64,000 bases of DNA from Catonia carolina (lineage: Eukaryota; Arthropoda; Insecta; Hemiptera; Achilidae). Both the position numbers and the translations under genes were made by a program. The DNA is taken from assembly GCA_035578175.1 (NCBI GenBank), contig JAQMRL010000003.1, positions 27,104,672 through 27,168,671 of the forward strand, given 5' to 3'. Under the pieces are notes generated by a model that saw only the letters and a list, made by a program, of their open reading frames with translations, made no database searches and had not been told where the DNA came from. Of this stretch, positions 11,600 to 23,234 are shown piece after piece (within the stretch, counting starts at the first letter, position 1; each line of letters begins with the position of its first letter).

Positions 11600-12420
11600 C
11601 GCGCGTGCGTGCGTGTGTGTGTGTGTGTGTGTGAGAACAGAATATCTCGAGAACGAAACATCGTACAAACTTGAAACTTGAAACCTAAGTTACATACCAC
11701 TACCGAACCCGACACGAACATTTTCATCAAAATCGGTCAACCGGAAGTAGTAGTTTATTCGTGTAATTTTTCACTTTTTTGCGATTTTCTCAAAAACTGG
11801 TCCTACGATTTTTTTTTTGAAATCGCCTGGTTTACTCAATTTTTTATTTTCTAAAAGATAGGGTAGGCGCCATGTTTGCTGAAATTCTTGGTGAGGGTGT
11901 TTTCTCGTAAAAACGTTGTTTTTTTAAGATTGCGGCTTTAATATGCATTTAGCGCAACAATTTACATAATAAAAATTGTAGAGAATTTAAAATCCTACAA
12001 CTTTTATTTCAAACAACTTTTTGTATAACGCTTAGTTTAGCGGTAATTTGCGATTTTCTGTTTTTTTTTTCTCACGAAAATGTGTGAAAAAATTATTTTT
12101 TTTAAGATTTCGGCGTTAGTATGCATTTTACGACAAAAGTGTATATAATTAAATTTATAGAAAATTAAAAGATCTACAACTTTTATTGAGAGCATTTTTT
12201 TCCACTGAGCCTAGTTTAGTGAGAAAGAGTGATTTTCCGTATTTTATGTCAAACTGAGGTCGATTTTCATTTTGCGTCTTTCACTCATGATTAAAATAAG
12301 GTTATGTTTTTGAGGTTAGTTTTTTGTTTATTTCTAATTTTTTATTAATAATGTTAGGAATATTGTTTATTATTTGCATAGACAAGAGAAAGTTGTGTGA
12401 TTGTTTCACACCAGATTTTT
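11425..12420 (+). mobile_element. family A repeat, copy 1 (about 1 kb, TG-rich)
   Basis: Begins TTTTTACTTTCTCTTGCC and ends with GACAAGAGAAAGTTGTGTGA followed by TTGTTTCACACCAGATTTTT. The ACTTTCTCTTG and CAAGAGAAAGT blocks are inverted relative to each other, and a GTGTGA...TCACAC hairpin lies at the 3' end. The copy at 25760-26711 is collinear, and inverted copies lie at 23235-24602 and 63682-64000. The interior has a (TG)n/(CG)n microsatellite and no long reading frame. I cannot assign a superfamily: TIRs suggest a DNA transposon, while the 3' hairpin invites a Helitron comparison, though the CTRR end is not seen. Confidence 0.75.
11565..11632. repeat. (TG)n (CG)n (TG)n microsatellite
   Basis: A compound dinucleotide run inside family A copy 1. 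The equivalent position in copy 2 (about 25898-25930) is also a TG run, so it belongs to the element. Confidence 0.9.
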
Positions 12421-12422
12421 TA

Positions 12423-12864
12423 TCAGCTGATCGTGGACGTTGTAAAAGTTTCGATCTTCATATATATTTATTTATAATATAAAACCTCGTTCAATGTATT
12501 TTAAATGCAAATTCTCTTCGTCTTTTAATACAGAATTCTACCGAACGGATTTTTAAAAAAATACATGGTTCTAAAGAGAACACTTTCGAGATCCAGCAAA
12601 AATTCAAAAAAGAAATAATTGGTAAAAGCTGTGAGATTTCCTAAAGAACCTAAATAACGAAATAATTGAATTAAAGTTTCTATGGTGTTAATCATCTGAT
12701 GGCGACGTTGTAAAGTTTAAATCAACAACGCAGTCTTTTTACAGGTTCGTTATGGTAGCGCTAGCGTTCTAAGAATATAAATTTTATGTATTTGTACACG
12801 CCTTATATTGCTTAAAACGGATTATTTTGTTTAATAATGAAAAGGAATCAAAAATGGTGTTTTT
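12423..12864. other. AT-rich DNA, no gene seen
   Basis: No coding or repeat signal was found between family A copy 1 and family B copy 2. Confidence 0.4.
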
Positions 12865-13243
12865 TCTCTTTAGCTCATCAGCCGATACGCTGGTTTGAAC
12901 CACTAGGGTTTTTAGTAAGTAAAACAAAGAGTGAGGGGTTTACCATTGCCTTCCTCACTGAGTGGAAAAGTATGCTTAACAGTATTCCGGTCCCCTGAAA
13001 AGCAACTAATTTCCACCCAGCAAACGACACTTTCACTTCATTCACGACAGGGTCTGGCTGTATAATGAAATTCATCATTATCAGAGGACATAACTCTGAT
13101 TGGTGTCTTTTACATCTCTACCTCTTCTGTCCTTAAATGCTTCAGTCATATTGGTTGACCATAAGATAAGAAACAGAACTATTTTTGTAGCGCTAGAATT
13201 AGCAGATTGAGTGCAAATAATTTAACACTCCACCTGCCTGTTA
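12865..13243 (-). mobile_element. family B retroposon, copy 2
   Basis: Reverse-oriented copy of the repeat at 8338-8732. It keeps GGTTTGAACC, the block with TTACCATTGCCTTCCTCACT, CAGACAGGGTCTGG-type sequence near 13050 and the 5' segment GTTAAATTATTTGCACTCAA on the minus strand. It is not coding. Confidence 0.7.
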
Positions 13244-13345
13244 TGGTAAACAAAAATTTTATGTAATAAAATAAATTTTTACTAAAGAAAAACATACAGA
13301 TACACAGAACATACCTACTTTTACACACAAACACTTACTGAAAAA

Positions 13346-13432
13346 ATCAAGCACAATATTGTACACATTGCAACACGACACGTACAATCACAGACTACCA
13401 AAATATGTATTCCACACAAACGCTGTTTAAAA
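13346..13432 (+). repeat. 87-bp direct repeat, copy 1
   Basis: TTGTACACATTGCAACACG and ACAATCACAGACTACCAAAA with TATGTATTCCACACAAACGC recur almost unchanged at 14309-14388, about 960 bp downstream. No terminal signature identifies the family. Confidence 0.75.
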
Positions 13433-14308
13433 ATTAACAATAATATAAGACTAAATTTGGTTAAGAAGGAAGCAGTCAAAACAAGACATTTTTTGGACTT
13501 TCACAAAATATCAGATTAAATATATTATTATAAAACACCTATTATAATATTTCTTATTGTGGGATTCTATTTTTTGTTTAGTTTTTCATTTTTATGTTGT
13601 CTAAATTTTCATTGAATGAAAGTTTTCTTGTTTTACTGATTGTCTCATTGTTTATGTTATTTTATTTTGTGGTGTTTAATTATTTGTATGTAATTATGTA
13701 ACACGTTCGCTATTGACCTAGTAGTCGATGAGAACTTATATAATTCAATAAACATACCTATAATTATGATTTTTTTTTAAAACTTATTTCATTGTTTATG
13801 AACAATATACTCATTACTTGTGCAATAATTCTATACAGGTTAGGTAGTCTATTAATACGACAACTTCTTACATAACAATGAATTTATTCCAGCAATAAAA
13901 TCCAATTAATAAATCCATTAATTTTTATATGTTTACTCTGGTATAATAAATAATTTTTTATAATATTTCGAACAATAATTCTCAAATTTGTTATCTTAAT
14001 TTATTATTTATTTTAATTATATTATAGTTAACTTAATTATTAGTTATAGTTAACTTAATTATTATTTTAATATCTTCAGGTGTTTTTTCTTTGGAATACC
14101 TCCTGCAATATTTTTTAGTTTAGATTATTCATAAAGCAATTATTTTTCTGAGATATTTATAGGGTAGCACAAAAATATTTGTATATATGACCTTCAATAA
14201 TGTTTAATTAATGTAATTATTTTTTCATTTATTTACATTCTGTTCTTGGTGTACTGAGTGTGTTTTCTATAAATGTTGAATTATTAGATGGTTTTTAATG
14301 TGTAATTA
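13433..14308. other. AT-rich DNA between two direct repeats, no gene seen
   Basis: The interval holds no recognised coding sequence. It may be the interior of an unrecognised element bounded by the direct repeats on either side. Confidence 0.35.
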
Positions 14309-14388
14309 AATCAAGTACAACATTGTACACATTGCAACACGCCACTTACAATCACAGACTACCAAAATATGTATTCCACACAAACGCA
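14309..14388 (+). repeat. 87-bp direct repeat, copy 2
   Basis: Near-identical to 13346-13432 with only a few substitutions, in the same orientation. Confidence 0.75.
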
Positions 14389-14694
14389 TTGCTACACTAT
14401 AGTAGATGAATATAGTTTTCATCTTAACTAACTTTTCAACTCAAGCAGGGTTGATACTTTAACCGTGCTCTGATCCACATTTCACCTTCTGCTAAGCTGT
14501 CTGTCTGAAATCCTGCTGTTGAATTCATCGTTAATCTTTTTAAGTCCTCGGACTTAAACCGTAAATTTAGACTCGTGTTCTTCATTTTTTCTTGTTCGCT
14601 TTGAGTTTTACCAATACTTTTTTTGTATTGGTATTGCACTTTGTGTGTGATCTTAATTATGCCACACATTGACGGGAATAATTTTTAACTGGTC

Positions 14695-14850
14695 GCCTAC
14701 ATAGCGTAGTGTAGTGCGGTAGCCTACAACATAGAGGTCCCGAGTCCGATTCCCGGCTAGGATCGGGAAATTTTCACAATTTAAAACCCACTGTTTTATA
14801 ACCAACCTTAGTCTTTAATAACCGACCTGTTGATACGTTTTTAAATAAAC
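14695..14850 (+). mobile_element. tRNA-derived SINE (T family)
   Basis: A tRNA-like head has an A-box-like GTAGTGCGGTAGCCTAC and a B-box-like GAGTCCGATTCCC. It is followed by a conserved body (GAAATTTTCACAATTTAAAA, then CCCACTG) and a tail region TGTTGATACG...AAATAAACTAAATAA. The same order appears reverse-complemented at 17290, 33895, 38690 and 46865. The head does not fold into a complete tRNA, so it is not a tRNA gene. Confidence 0.65.
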
Positions 14851-15159
14851 TAAATAATATTTTAAATTTACATAATTTAGTTTATCTTTTTTAGTTTTTA
14901 TAATCACCTACTTTATATACATGCAGTATATTGGATAGAATTATTATTATTTATTAATTATTTAAAGTTTTACAAACTAAAGTATTTAGACAACCAAATA
15001 GTGTACTATAAGATAACCCAAATAAAAACCACAAAAAAAAGAATTTTTTACAGGTTCATCAAGTGCAGAGATCAGGTCATTATTTAAAAAAAGACCAAAA
15101 TAAAATTACAACCAATGAAACGGAATACTGTAGAAGTACAGCAGTGTAATAAGAAAGGC

Positions 15160-15470
15160 GTTAATTCTAAATGAGGATATAAAATGGAAAAATGTCATTA
15201 GAGAAAGATATTGAAAGAAAACGACTTACATGGTATTGACATATATTAGAAAAACTTTAAAAACAGATGGATTGTAGAACTTATACAATAGAATTCTGCA
15301 GGGAGATGTTGACCTAATAGGCGTAGAACCAGATGATCTTTCAGGTATAAAATACACCAAGCTATAGAAAGATGAGATCTCCAGAAGGAGAGGTAGAATA
15401 AGAACGAAGTGAAGGAAATGGTTTAAAAGAGAGAAGGTAACTACTTCTGTAAAAAACCTCAATTATAGGG
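15160..15470 (+). pseudogene. degenerate LINE C-terminal fragment
   Basis: A plus frame reads RKRLTWY, a stop, then HILEKL, and downstream ISRRRGRIRTK followed by RKWFKRE. This is the order of the K(R)xLxWxGH and RGRPRTRW motifs at the C-terminus of RTE-like LINE proteins, as seen intact at 1726-2670. Several stops interrupt it. Confidence 0.45.
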
Positions 15471-15474
15471 CCCA

Positions 15475-17289
15475 CTTATTTAAAAACAATAAAAAGTAAA
15501 AGTTAATTTAATAAAAAGGTCTGGAGAATTATATGGTAAGTGAATCAACATGAAATTGTAAACAAAAAATTGTCTGGTTAAATTTATTTTGTTTTATTGT
15601 TTATTTTATTTTGCATTAAGTTTTACCACAGTTATTTTTTTATGTTTTATCTTGCAACCAAATACGAAACGTTAAAAATAAGCAGCAACATTGATTATTT
15701 TTCTTCGTACTAAGATTTAATAAGGAAATGCATCGTTATCCAAAATACAAAAAAAAATATATACAAAAAGGAAAAAAAACAAATGAACAATTTTCAAATC
15801 ATGCCAATTATGAGAATATGTTATTTACCTAATTATTATTATTATTATTATTCAAGGTCAATTCTGTTGGTTAAAGTTGTACCGCTTCCTTATTAAGTAA
15901 TAAATTATTTTTTTAACATTTTTATATTATAATATAAATACTAAGTAACATAATATTATAAGTTACTTATAAATAAATTACAAATAATTACAGTGCTAAA
16001 TATTTCAAATTTCTTCTAAAATATATCATTACATTTTTTGAAATCATGATATATTTAACAGTCATCCATAATAACTAACTTGTAAATAAAATAATATTTA
16101 AAAATTATGTTAACATTTAAAAACTGTTAGAAAAGAGATTTTATTACAGGTATGAAATTTATTTGTTTTTAAAATCTGTTCTCATGAGTTGGATCTTTTT
16201 ATGTAGAACCTGATAATAACATTGAGTTAAATTTGTTAAAAAATGTATTTAATACGCTCTAATCAGCTTGCTTTTAGGTATATTTAATGTATTAACCCGC
16301 ATGATTGTATGTCACAGATATTTTTACATAATAGATAAGGTGGAAGAATATAAATAATATTTTCTATATTAGTCTTCTTTACCACATAATATTTTTATTT
16401 TTTTTAAATAGTAATTATTTTTTATTTTACCAAAATTTATAAATTCGTAATGGATCTGTACAGGAGAATCGTTTTTAATATAATATTGTATTTTTTTATT
16501 TGTTCCTGTTGTATAAATCAACTAGAAATTTAACAGGAAGATTCTTTGCAAGGTAGTAATGGGTCCGAAGATAGTACCAACTAGTACGTTTTTTAAAAAC
16601 AAGCCTCCTCAATAAATTTAATCTTTAACATTTTTTTAACAGTAGGCCTATAGTACGATATTTCTTTTGCAATCAGTTAATAAATATAATAACTTTAAGC
16701 AAATATGAGAAAATCTGAGTAATGTCCTTAAAATTAAAACACAAACGACACTCAGTAGTGTGTTTGAAAAGGACCAAACTGTGAAGAAACAAAAATATCT
16801 ATACAAAATCAAACTTGAAGAACCGTGAAACACAAAGTGTTGAATTTGGAGATGACAATGACGATGGTAGAGATGAAAACGACGCCAATTATGAGATGCC
16901 GATGATTAGGAGTTGAAGTAGAAAAGATAAAAAAAAATTTTAATGACTAACAAAATCGTAGAGGTAAGTCCACTGGTTTAAAGCGTTTCAGTCTGTGAGT
17001 ATCTCCGCTGTTGTCAAGGAGGCTAATAGCTAATGGATTCTGATGGTCTTCTAGTTTTTATAAATAATCTTTAACATTTAATTCGAAAAATATGAATTTA
17101 ATAATTAATTTAAATATTGATGTATCATGGAAATTCATTTGTTAAGAATCATCAACAACTAAGAAAATTAAAATTTTATAAAATATAAAATTTAATCAAT
17201 GAAATAATTTGTTTGCATGTTTAATTAGGAATGTACAGTCAGCTTATAAAACTCGAAGCTAAAATAATTGAAAACAGTGAGTTTACATT
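15475..17289. other. AT-rich DNA, no gene seen; (ATT)n near 15832-15852
   Basis: Apart from a short (TTA)n microsatellite the interval contains only short random open frames. Confidence 0.45.
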
Positions 17290-17475
17290 TAGAGCTTAAT
17301 TTGCTTTTTAGTTTATTAAATATAGTTGCATCAACATTATTAGCTAGTACTATTGGTTACGGAATAATTTTTTTGAACATGTAGTAACCTACCAACCCAG
17401 CCGGGAATCGAACCTGGGACTTTTCACTTTGTAGTCCAACGCGCTGAACAGTACGCTAAAGTGGTGGTCTAATAT
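17290..17475 (-). mobile_element. tRNA-derived SINE (T family), minus strand
   Basis: Read on the minus strand: GTACTGTTCAGCGCGTTGGA (A-box region), then CCCAGGTTCGATTCCCGGCT (B-box), then a body ending in TGTTGATGCAAC...TTTAATAAACTAAA that matches the tail of the copy at 14.7 kb. The B-box here is almost canonical, so it is among the best preserved heads of the family. Confidence 0.68.
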
Positions 17476-17839
17476 TTTTACTTTTTTCAGTATAATATTT
17501 CATCTATTTTATTTATTTATTTCAATTGTTTCCGTTTACTAATATTTTCTTTCAAACTCTTGAGTAAACAAATATCAAAACACTAATACTTTTAAAATAA
17601 AATTCTATTACCTAATTTTATTATAAAATTAATACTGAAACGCATCAAATTTAAGAGACAGTTTCATACAGAAACGTCTACACAGAAACAGTTTATACTT
17701 ATACAGAAACGTCTGTATCAGTGGCGGTCCTAGCGGGTGGGCCCGGGCCCACCCATTTTAAATATGACTTGACTGAAACAATAAAAAAACGAGGATTTTT
17801 ATTTACAACAAGATTGAAAACAATAATGGTTACGATATT

Positions 17840-18025
17840 TACGTATTGCAAATGAGACGAATTAAACCTTATCTACGGGCATCTATGGCAGGGCAAAGAC
17901 TTAGTAACCTAGCGATTGTATCCATAGAAAGAGAGTTAAGTTTTCCTTTAATGTCGGATCCAAATCCAGTTGTGGACGAATTTGCAGCTCAAAAAGGAAG
18001 ACGGATACAGTTCAGTTTGTTTTAA
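17840..18025 (+). pseudogene. hAT transposase C-terminal dimerisation fragment
   Basis: The plus frame reads MRRIKPYLRASMAGQRLSNL then AIVSIERELSF...VVDEFAAQKGRRIQFSLF and a stop at 18025. The pattern YLRxSMxxxRLxxLAxxSIExEL is the hAT-family C-terminal dimerisation region, as in ZMYM1- and ZBED-like proteins. It lacks the BED finger and catalytic core and has no start of its own. It is the last exon-sized remnant left by internal deletion of the element. Confidence 0.8.
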
Positions 18026-18283
18026 AGTAAACAATAGTCGAGAGTTGACTATTTTATGTGTTATTATTTCTTCATAATTTTGACCAACATAATGGATTTG
18101 GACGTGATTTTTATATTTTCAAACCGTTTTTGTAACTCATGTACTGTATTTAAAGTGTTAAATTTAGTAAATTTCTTATCAAAATTACACGGTTGCGTTT
18201 GTTTATTCAATACTAAACCTGAAATAAAGATAGAATGGACTCAATCAGTTATCTACATGTATTCAATTTATAAAATCATAGAC

Positions 18284-18309
18284 AAATATATATATATATA
18301 TATATATAT
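18284..18309. repeat. (TA)n microsatellite
   Basis: An uninterrupted run of TA dinucleotides inside the hAT element. Confidence 0.9.
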
Positions 18310-18436
18310 GTTCTACATAGGTAAAAATAATGTACATTACATATAAACAGCTACTTTTTAACTTAAAAAATTAACATATAAATATATAAGTGGGCCCACC
18401 CAGAAAAAAATTTCTGGGGCCGCCACTGGTCTGTAT

Positions 18437-19179
18437 CAACAATGTTACTAAGATATTATGAAACAATTAGACCTAATAATACAAGAAAACGAAAATAAAA
18501 TTTTGAGTAGCCAATAAATTGAATGAGTTCAGGAAGTTGTTAGTTAAGCGATAATACACAATAGTTGGCGAAATTATAACTAGTTTCAACTTTTCTGGGA
18601 GTTACATGGTTCCAGATGGTTAAAACAGTATAACTACCCCTCTTTTGTAAGTTTAATGACCTTTATATTCTATAAACTCACTTATAAATTCGAAACATGC
18701 GTTTAATGAATTAGTCGAGATGGGATAACTACTTAAATTAGTTCTGTAATAGCTTCCTCGATTCTTATTTATGATAGGTCAAAAAATAAATTCATGGTAT
18801 TAACTTCAAAGTCTGGGTTTTATGAGGACTATCGTCGTACATTTTTGACATTTAAATAAAGTAAAACAAAATTGATTTTTATAGTTTTATTTACTTTTTT
18901 AATTTTTCATTCGAATTGATTAGGCCTATTATAATTATTGTTTTTATGGGAAAATAATCTAATCCATATATTACACATATGCTAAAGCTTCCATTAACAT
19001 ATTCAACCACTAATCACTAATCTCTGAATTCCGATCATCTAAATAGCTGAAATTTAACATATTTTTCTTAGGAGTAAACAAAAAAATTTGAGTATTTTAA
19101 TTTCAACCACCTTTACCAAAAAGTAAAAATTAGGCAATCGCACAAAGGGAATTCATATTACGACAAAAAGGGCTAAATT
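18437..19179. other. AT-rich DNA, no gene seen
   Basis: No supported coding, RNA or repeat feature was found. Confidence 0.45.
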
Positions 19180-19575
19180 TTCCCGTACCAGGCAGGTAAA
19201 TTGTTAAATTATTTGCACTTGATTTACTAGTTACAGGGCTAAAATAAAATAATTCTGTTTCTTAACACATGGTCAGCCAATTATGTGACTGTAGCAATTA
19301 AGAACAGAAGAGGTAGAGGTGTAAAATACACTATTCAAAGTTATCAGTTGTCTCCTCTGAGAGTAATGAATTTCATTATACAGCCAGACCCGTTAATGAA
19401 TGAAGTGAAGGTATGATTTGCAAAGTGGAAAGTAGATGCTTATAATAGGGCCCTGCATGCTGATGAACATACTTTTTCACTAAGTGAGGAAGGCAAGTGT
19501 AAACCACCTCAATTCTCTTTTCACTTAGTAAAACCTCTAGAGGTTCAAACCAGCCTTTAGGCAGTATAGGCCTTT
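19180..19575 (+). mobile_element. family B retroposon, copy 3
   Basis: Collinear with the copy at 8338-8732, including CCAGGCAGGTAAATTGTTAA at the start, GAATTTCATTATACAGCCAG in the middle, and GTTCAAACCAGCC with TTTAGGC at the end. No open reading frame of note. Confidence 0.75.
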
Positions 19576-22084
19576 AGGAATGTTTGCGTACAAATCATCG
19601 AGCTCACCTGCAAGATGTCATATTCAAAAAAAAATTTGTACTGTATGTATTTTAAATGGTATTATTTTTACCATTTAATTACAAAAATAAATTTATTAAA
19701 ATTAACATTTTTCATAAAATTATTTATTTTTCAAAATTTCCTGTTTATTTGAAACACCCGGTACTATAGTATGCGATTTTAATGAAGCAATGTGCTGAAT
19801 TCTAGCAGGAGAGGAATGAAGCCTATTTTTCCTTTAATTGTTTTCCAAATTACATCTATTACAATGCGATTCAATAGTATGGTAAACGATGGAAAACAGT
19901 ACTCCTTACGTAACCTTTTCCCATTCCATTCGTCAAAATTACAGTTACGAATAATTTGTAATGCAAGTTTCTGTTTAGTGACATCATACACTAAATTTTG
20001 TATGGTTTTGTAAAACTGATGAATGTATCAACCCAAAGTACCAACCCATAAACGCAATGGGTCACTAAAAATGGTTAAAGAAACATCACCTCGTAATAAA
20101 TTGTTTTCTCTGCTTTTCAGTAATTTAAGCGAAACTAAAACCAAAATTTATATGGAATGACGTTGTTTACCAGACTATAATACCTCGGCCGGTAGTGCAT
20201 TTAATGTCTATGCTGAAAGTTTGCTTATCAATTACCAAATTCTGGAACATTTTTTTTAACACATGATGTCATGTAATCTTAAAAATTGTAGTTAAAGTTC
20301 AGGCAACAGTTTATGGTTATCGAATCATTGTGTTTCTTATTTGAAATGACTTCAGAAATACGCAGTTACTAGAAAGGCGATTCAATAACGTAACTTACAC
20401 GGAACCGAATGTTATTTTTCCGTAGAGAATTTATACCTACTATTTTACGCTGAACACTTTGGCCTAAGTGCAAAATCTACTCACTGAAATCTCCGATTCT
20501 AATAAAAGTAAAACCAGCAAACGTATACGAGTATATCTTTGCAATACCAGTTCTGCCCACTTGTATAATATAAAAATCAAAATATATTTCCGTTCTTATG
20601 GATATAAACATAATAAAGCGCAGCTGAACCCGCATTACATGTCAAAAATTAAGTATCGTAACGATCAACCCTAATTCTTAATAAAGTGAGTAATAGTTAT
20701 AAAATAAGTTTGAGTAAAACGTAAATTTACTAATTTCCTTTATATGCAATTTCTGAATATACCATTAATTAAAAGTCTACTTTAATATTGTGTCAGTAGA
20801 CGAAATCATATCCGTAATAAATTATTTATTCTGTATTATGATAACCATTTTTGAGTAGGCCTAATAGTAATACTAAATAATGGAACAAAATTTTCAGAAT
20901 AACCAACAAAAATATCAAAATATTTGTACTAATAAATAAAAAAATAAAACAAAACTAAAACTGAACTAAAAACAAATACAGTATCAAGAAAATATAGAAA
21001 CCAATTACATTGTAAAGTAAAATATACATTTGAGAAATGAAAACTCAGAAGTACACGGAAAAACAATTTTCAGTAGAAGTTTAGCATTTCTTTTCAAAAT
21101 CACGTGTGTTCCCCATAGAGATGTTAAAAAACCTCTTTCTTGGTTCCTGAATGGTGCTGAACAAACAAAAGTTTAGTAAGGGAAGACAATTCAAGGATTT
21201 TATCTAACACATCCTGTTAACAATCAGCCTATTCTGAATCTGTTAAATTCTGTCTACAAAAAGGAATAAGGGACATTACTGTTCCTGTTTAGTACATTGA
21301 CTAGGCAAATTTCTTACAACATCCAATATAAGTAATTCTAAACAAAGTAGGCCTACTTGAGAAAATAATAAAAATAATAAGCCATGAACTTTATTTGCAA
21401 AAAAATAAAATGGATTGAATTTGGTAAAATAATTAAGGTAGTAACATAACTACCCATCAATTTACATGGTCATTACTATCATTACTTTCTCGTTCGTTAA
21501 GCTCTCCCGGAGCCGTCAGCTGAGTTGAAAGTCTAGATAAATTACTAAAATGCTACATTAGAAGATAGGCTAAATGAATAAATTTAACAATTTTTTGCAT
21601 GTGTACCGTTCCGTAATATTATTAAGTTATTTCTATGATATGCTTTAAAATTTAATAAAAATAGAAATCTGCTAATGTAAATCGTTGGCTAAAATGACTA
21701 ATTTACTTTTTAAAAAGTATACTGCACAATGTGGCTGCTATACTATTAACCAAAAATTTTCGAGCTTGCTAGTAAACCAAGCAGTCGTGTACTTCCACCA
21801 GTCCTGTCATACAGTAAAGCCACTCCACCCACCCTGCCCGTGGCATTGGAATTGCTCCACTCAGTCAGTTCAATGCAAGTGTGACATACACAACATTTCG
21901 TACCGTTTGCGGGCTGTATTTTTTAAGTCATTTTCGTTTTAAATTTTTTTTATTCACTAGGTCTACTGTTTAATTCAGTCTTTCGTAAAAAATCTTATTT
22001 GTTGTTTTTCAGTGTATTACTAAATGTATTTTTAGTTGCAAATATGAATGAATTCAATGATTTTGACGAACAACACTGTAAATC
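19576..22084. other. mostly AT-rich DNA, no confident gene; GC-richer island at 21780-21900
   Basis: Opposed open frames near 19780-20010 overlap on both strands and match nothing I know. The island at about 21780-21900 (CCACCCACCCTGCCCGTGGC and surroundings) is richer in C than its flanks and could be unique host sequence. A plus frame at 22045-22095 (MNEFNDFDEQHCKSTVN) ends in the SINE insertion. Confidence 0.35.
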
Positions 22085-22095
22085 GACTGTGAACA

Positions 22096-22283
22096 TTTTT
22101 TTTTTTTTTTTTTTTTTTTTTTGGTTTAACGTCCGACTGTTTTGCAAATTGCTGCTAATGCAGACGGTGAAGGATGAAATGAATTTTTTGTAACGTATGA
22201 AAAAATGCCATGCCCGAGTGGGATTCGAACCCAAGACCGCGTGATGAGAGGCGAGCACGTTACCAACATCGCCAACGCGGCCG
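22096..22283 (-). mobile_element. tRNA-derived SINE with poly(A) tail and 11-bp target duplication
   Basis: On the minus strand the head GGCCGCGTTGGCGATGTTGG leads to the B-box CTTGGGTTCGAATCCCACTC, and the element ends in poly(A) (plus-strand T run at about 22098-22121). The 11-bp GACTGTGAACA occurs on both sides (22085-22095 and 22284-22294), a clear target-site duplication. The head resembles a tRNA in its A- and B-box promoter but differs from the T-family SINEs in its body. Poly(A) suggests mobilisation by a poly(A)-ending LINE such as the Jockey element in this window. Confidence 0.88.
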
Positions 22284-22294
22284 GACTGTGAACA

Positions 22295-23234
22295 GCGACG
22301 GTCGTTATCAAAATAAAGCTTAGAAAGCAAAGTAAAGAAATAATGTGTAATGTTTTTAAGTTTTTCAAAATGTATCTAACAGTGTTGAAGCAAGGACAAA
22401 ATAAATTTCTAATATTTATGATAAGATTAAAAGTTCGTTTCCACTCTGCCAAATACGGCAACACTGCATTACTGTCTAGCTAGATCTAGGCTCGCAATTT
22501 CATGGTAACTTGTATAGTGCAAAAATTAATAAATAGTTACTAATATTACCGCTTAAATATCCTTATTCCATACATTAAGTTCTCCGGATTTTAAGCCTAA
22601 TTAGGCTACATCTTAAACACACCCATGTGATAAAACTATAAATTTTTAATACAATTAATTGATTACTATAAACCATTTAAGTATCCACACCATTTTTAGT
22701 CTTCACAATATAAAAATATCAATCAAATCATCTATCACTAATAAATATTTACCCTCAAATTACGCCTTTATAAGTTATAAATTTTTAAAATCATGATAAT
22801 TCATTGTCAATATAAAATATCTAAACTACTACCACCAGTATACCACCGAGAAATAATAACATAAACGCGCGCGCGTGCACACACACACAGGCCTATATAC
22901 AAGATGCATGCACACATACGCACGTGCGAGCACGCACGCATACCTTAAATTTAATTAAATTTCCCTACAATTAAATTGCCTAACTAAAAAATTCCCGTAT
23001 TTTAAAGCTGTTGGAATATAACTCACTAAACTCTTCTAATCTCTCCTATTCAAGAACTCAGTCGCCAAACAAACTTCCAGTAGTCTTCTAAACGATTTGT
23101 TATACGTCCGTTAGCATCGAACAACGCTCAATAAATGATAAATACTTTTCTTTTCCCAATAATACACATCGAGAATCTCTAGCCTCTTTTTTACCCAGTC
23201 TGAAGTTAAGCGGCAGTAAGAACAGCATTGAATA
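22295..23234. other. no gene seen; CA/CG-rich simple tract at 22862-22945
   Basis: The interval is AT-rich apart from an alternating purine-pyrimidine tract (ACGCGCGCGCGTGCACACAC and following) that could adopt Z-DNA. No coding frame is supported. Confidence 0.45.

Larger units (their letters stand above)
17719..18428 (+). mobile_element. hAT-family transposon, internally deleted
   Basis: Ends are CAGTGGCGGTCC on the left and GGGGCCGCCACTG on the right, giving the hAT terminal repeat CAGTGGCGG. The flanks carry a perfect 8-bp target duplication GTCTGTAT at 17711-17718 and 18429-18436, diagnostic of hAT insertion. Subterminal GTGGGCCCGGGCCCACCC on the left and GTGGGCCCACCC on the right also match. 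The 710-bp body keeps only the last part of the transposase (17840-18025), so it is a non-autonomous deletion derivative. Perfect duplication and clean ends indicate a fairly recent insertion. Confidence 0.9.

Noticed and set aside
11316..11681. Overlapping open frames with Cys-Val or Thr-His runs
   Set aside because: They are translations of the (TG)n/(CG)n microsatellite in family A copy 1.
14695..14770. Possible tRNA gene
   Set aside because: A- and B-box-like blocks are present, but the acceptor and anticodon stems do not close, and several diverged copies with the same body exist, so it is a SINE head.
19779..20013. Overlapping frames of about 70 residues on both strands
   Set aside because: Neither has a recognisable domain or splice context, and with both strands open neither can be preferred.
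22199..22283. Possible tRNA gene on the minus strand
   Set aside because: It is the head of a SINE bounded by an 11-bp target duplication and a poly(A) tail.
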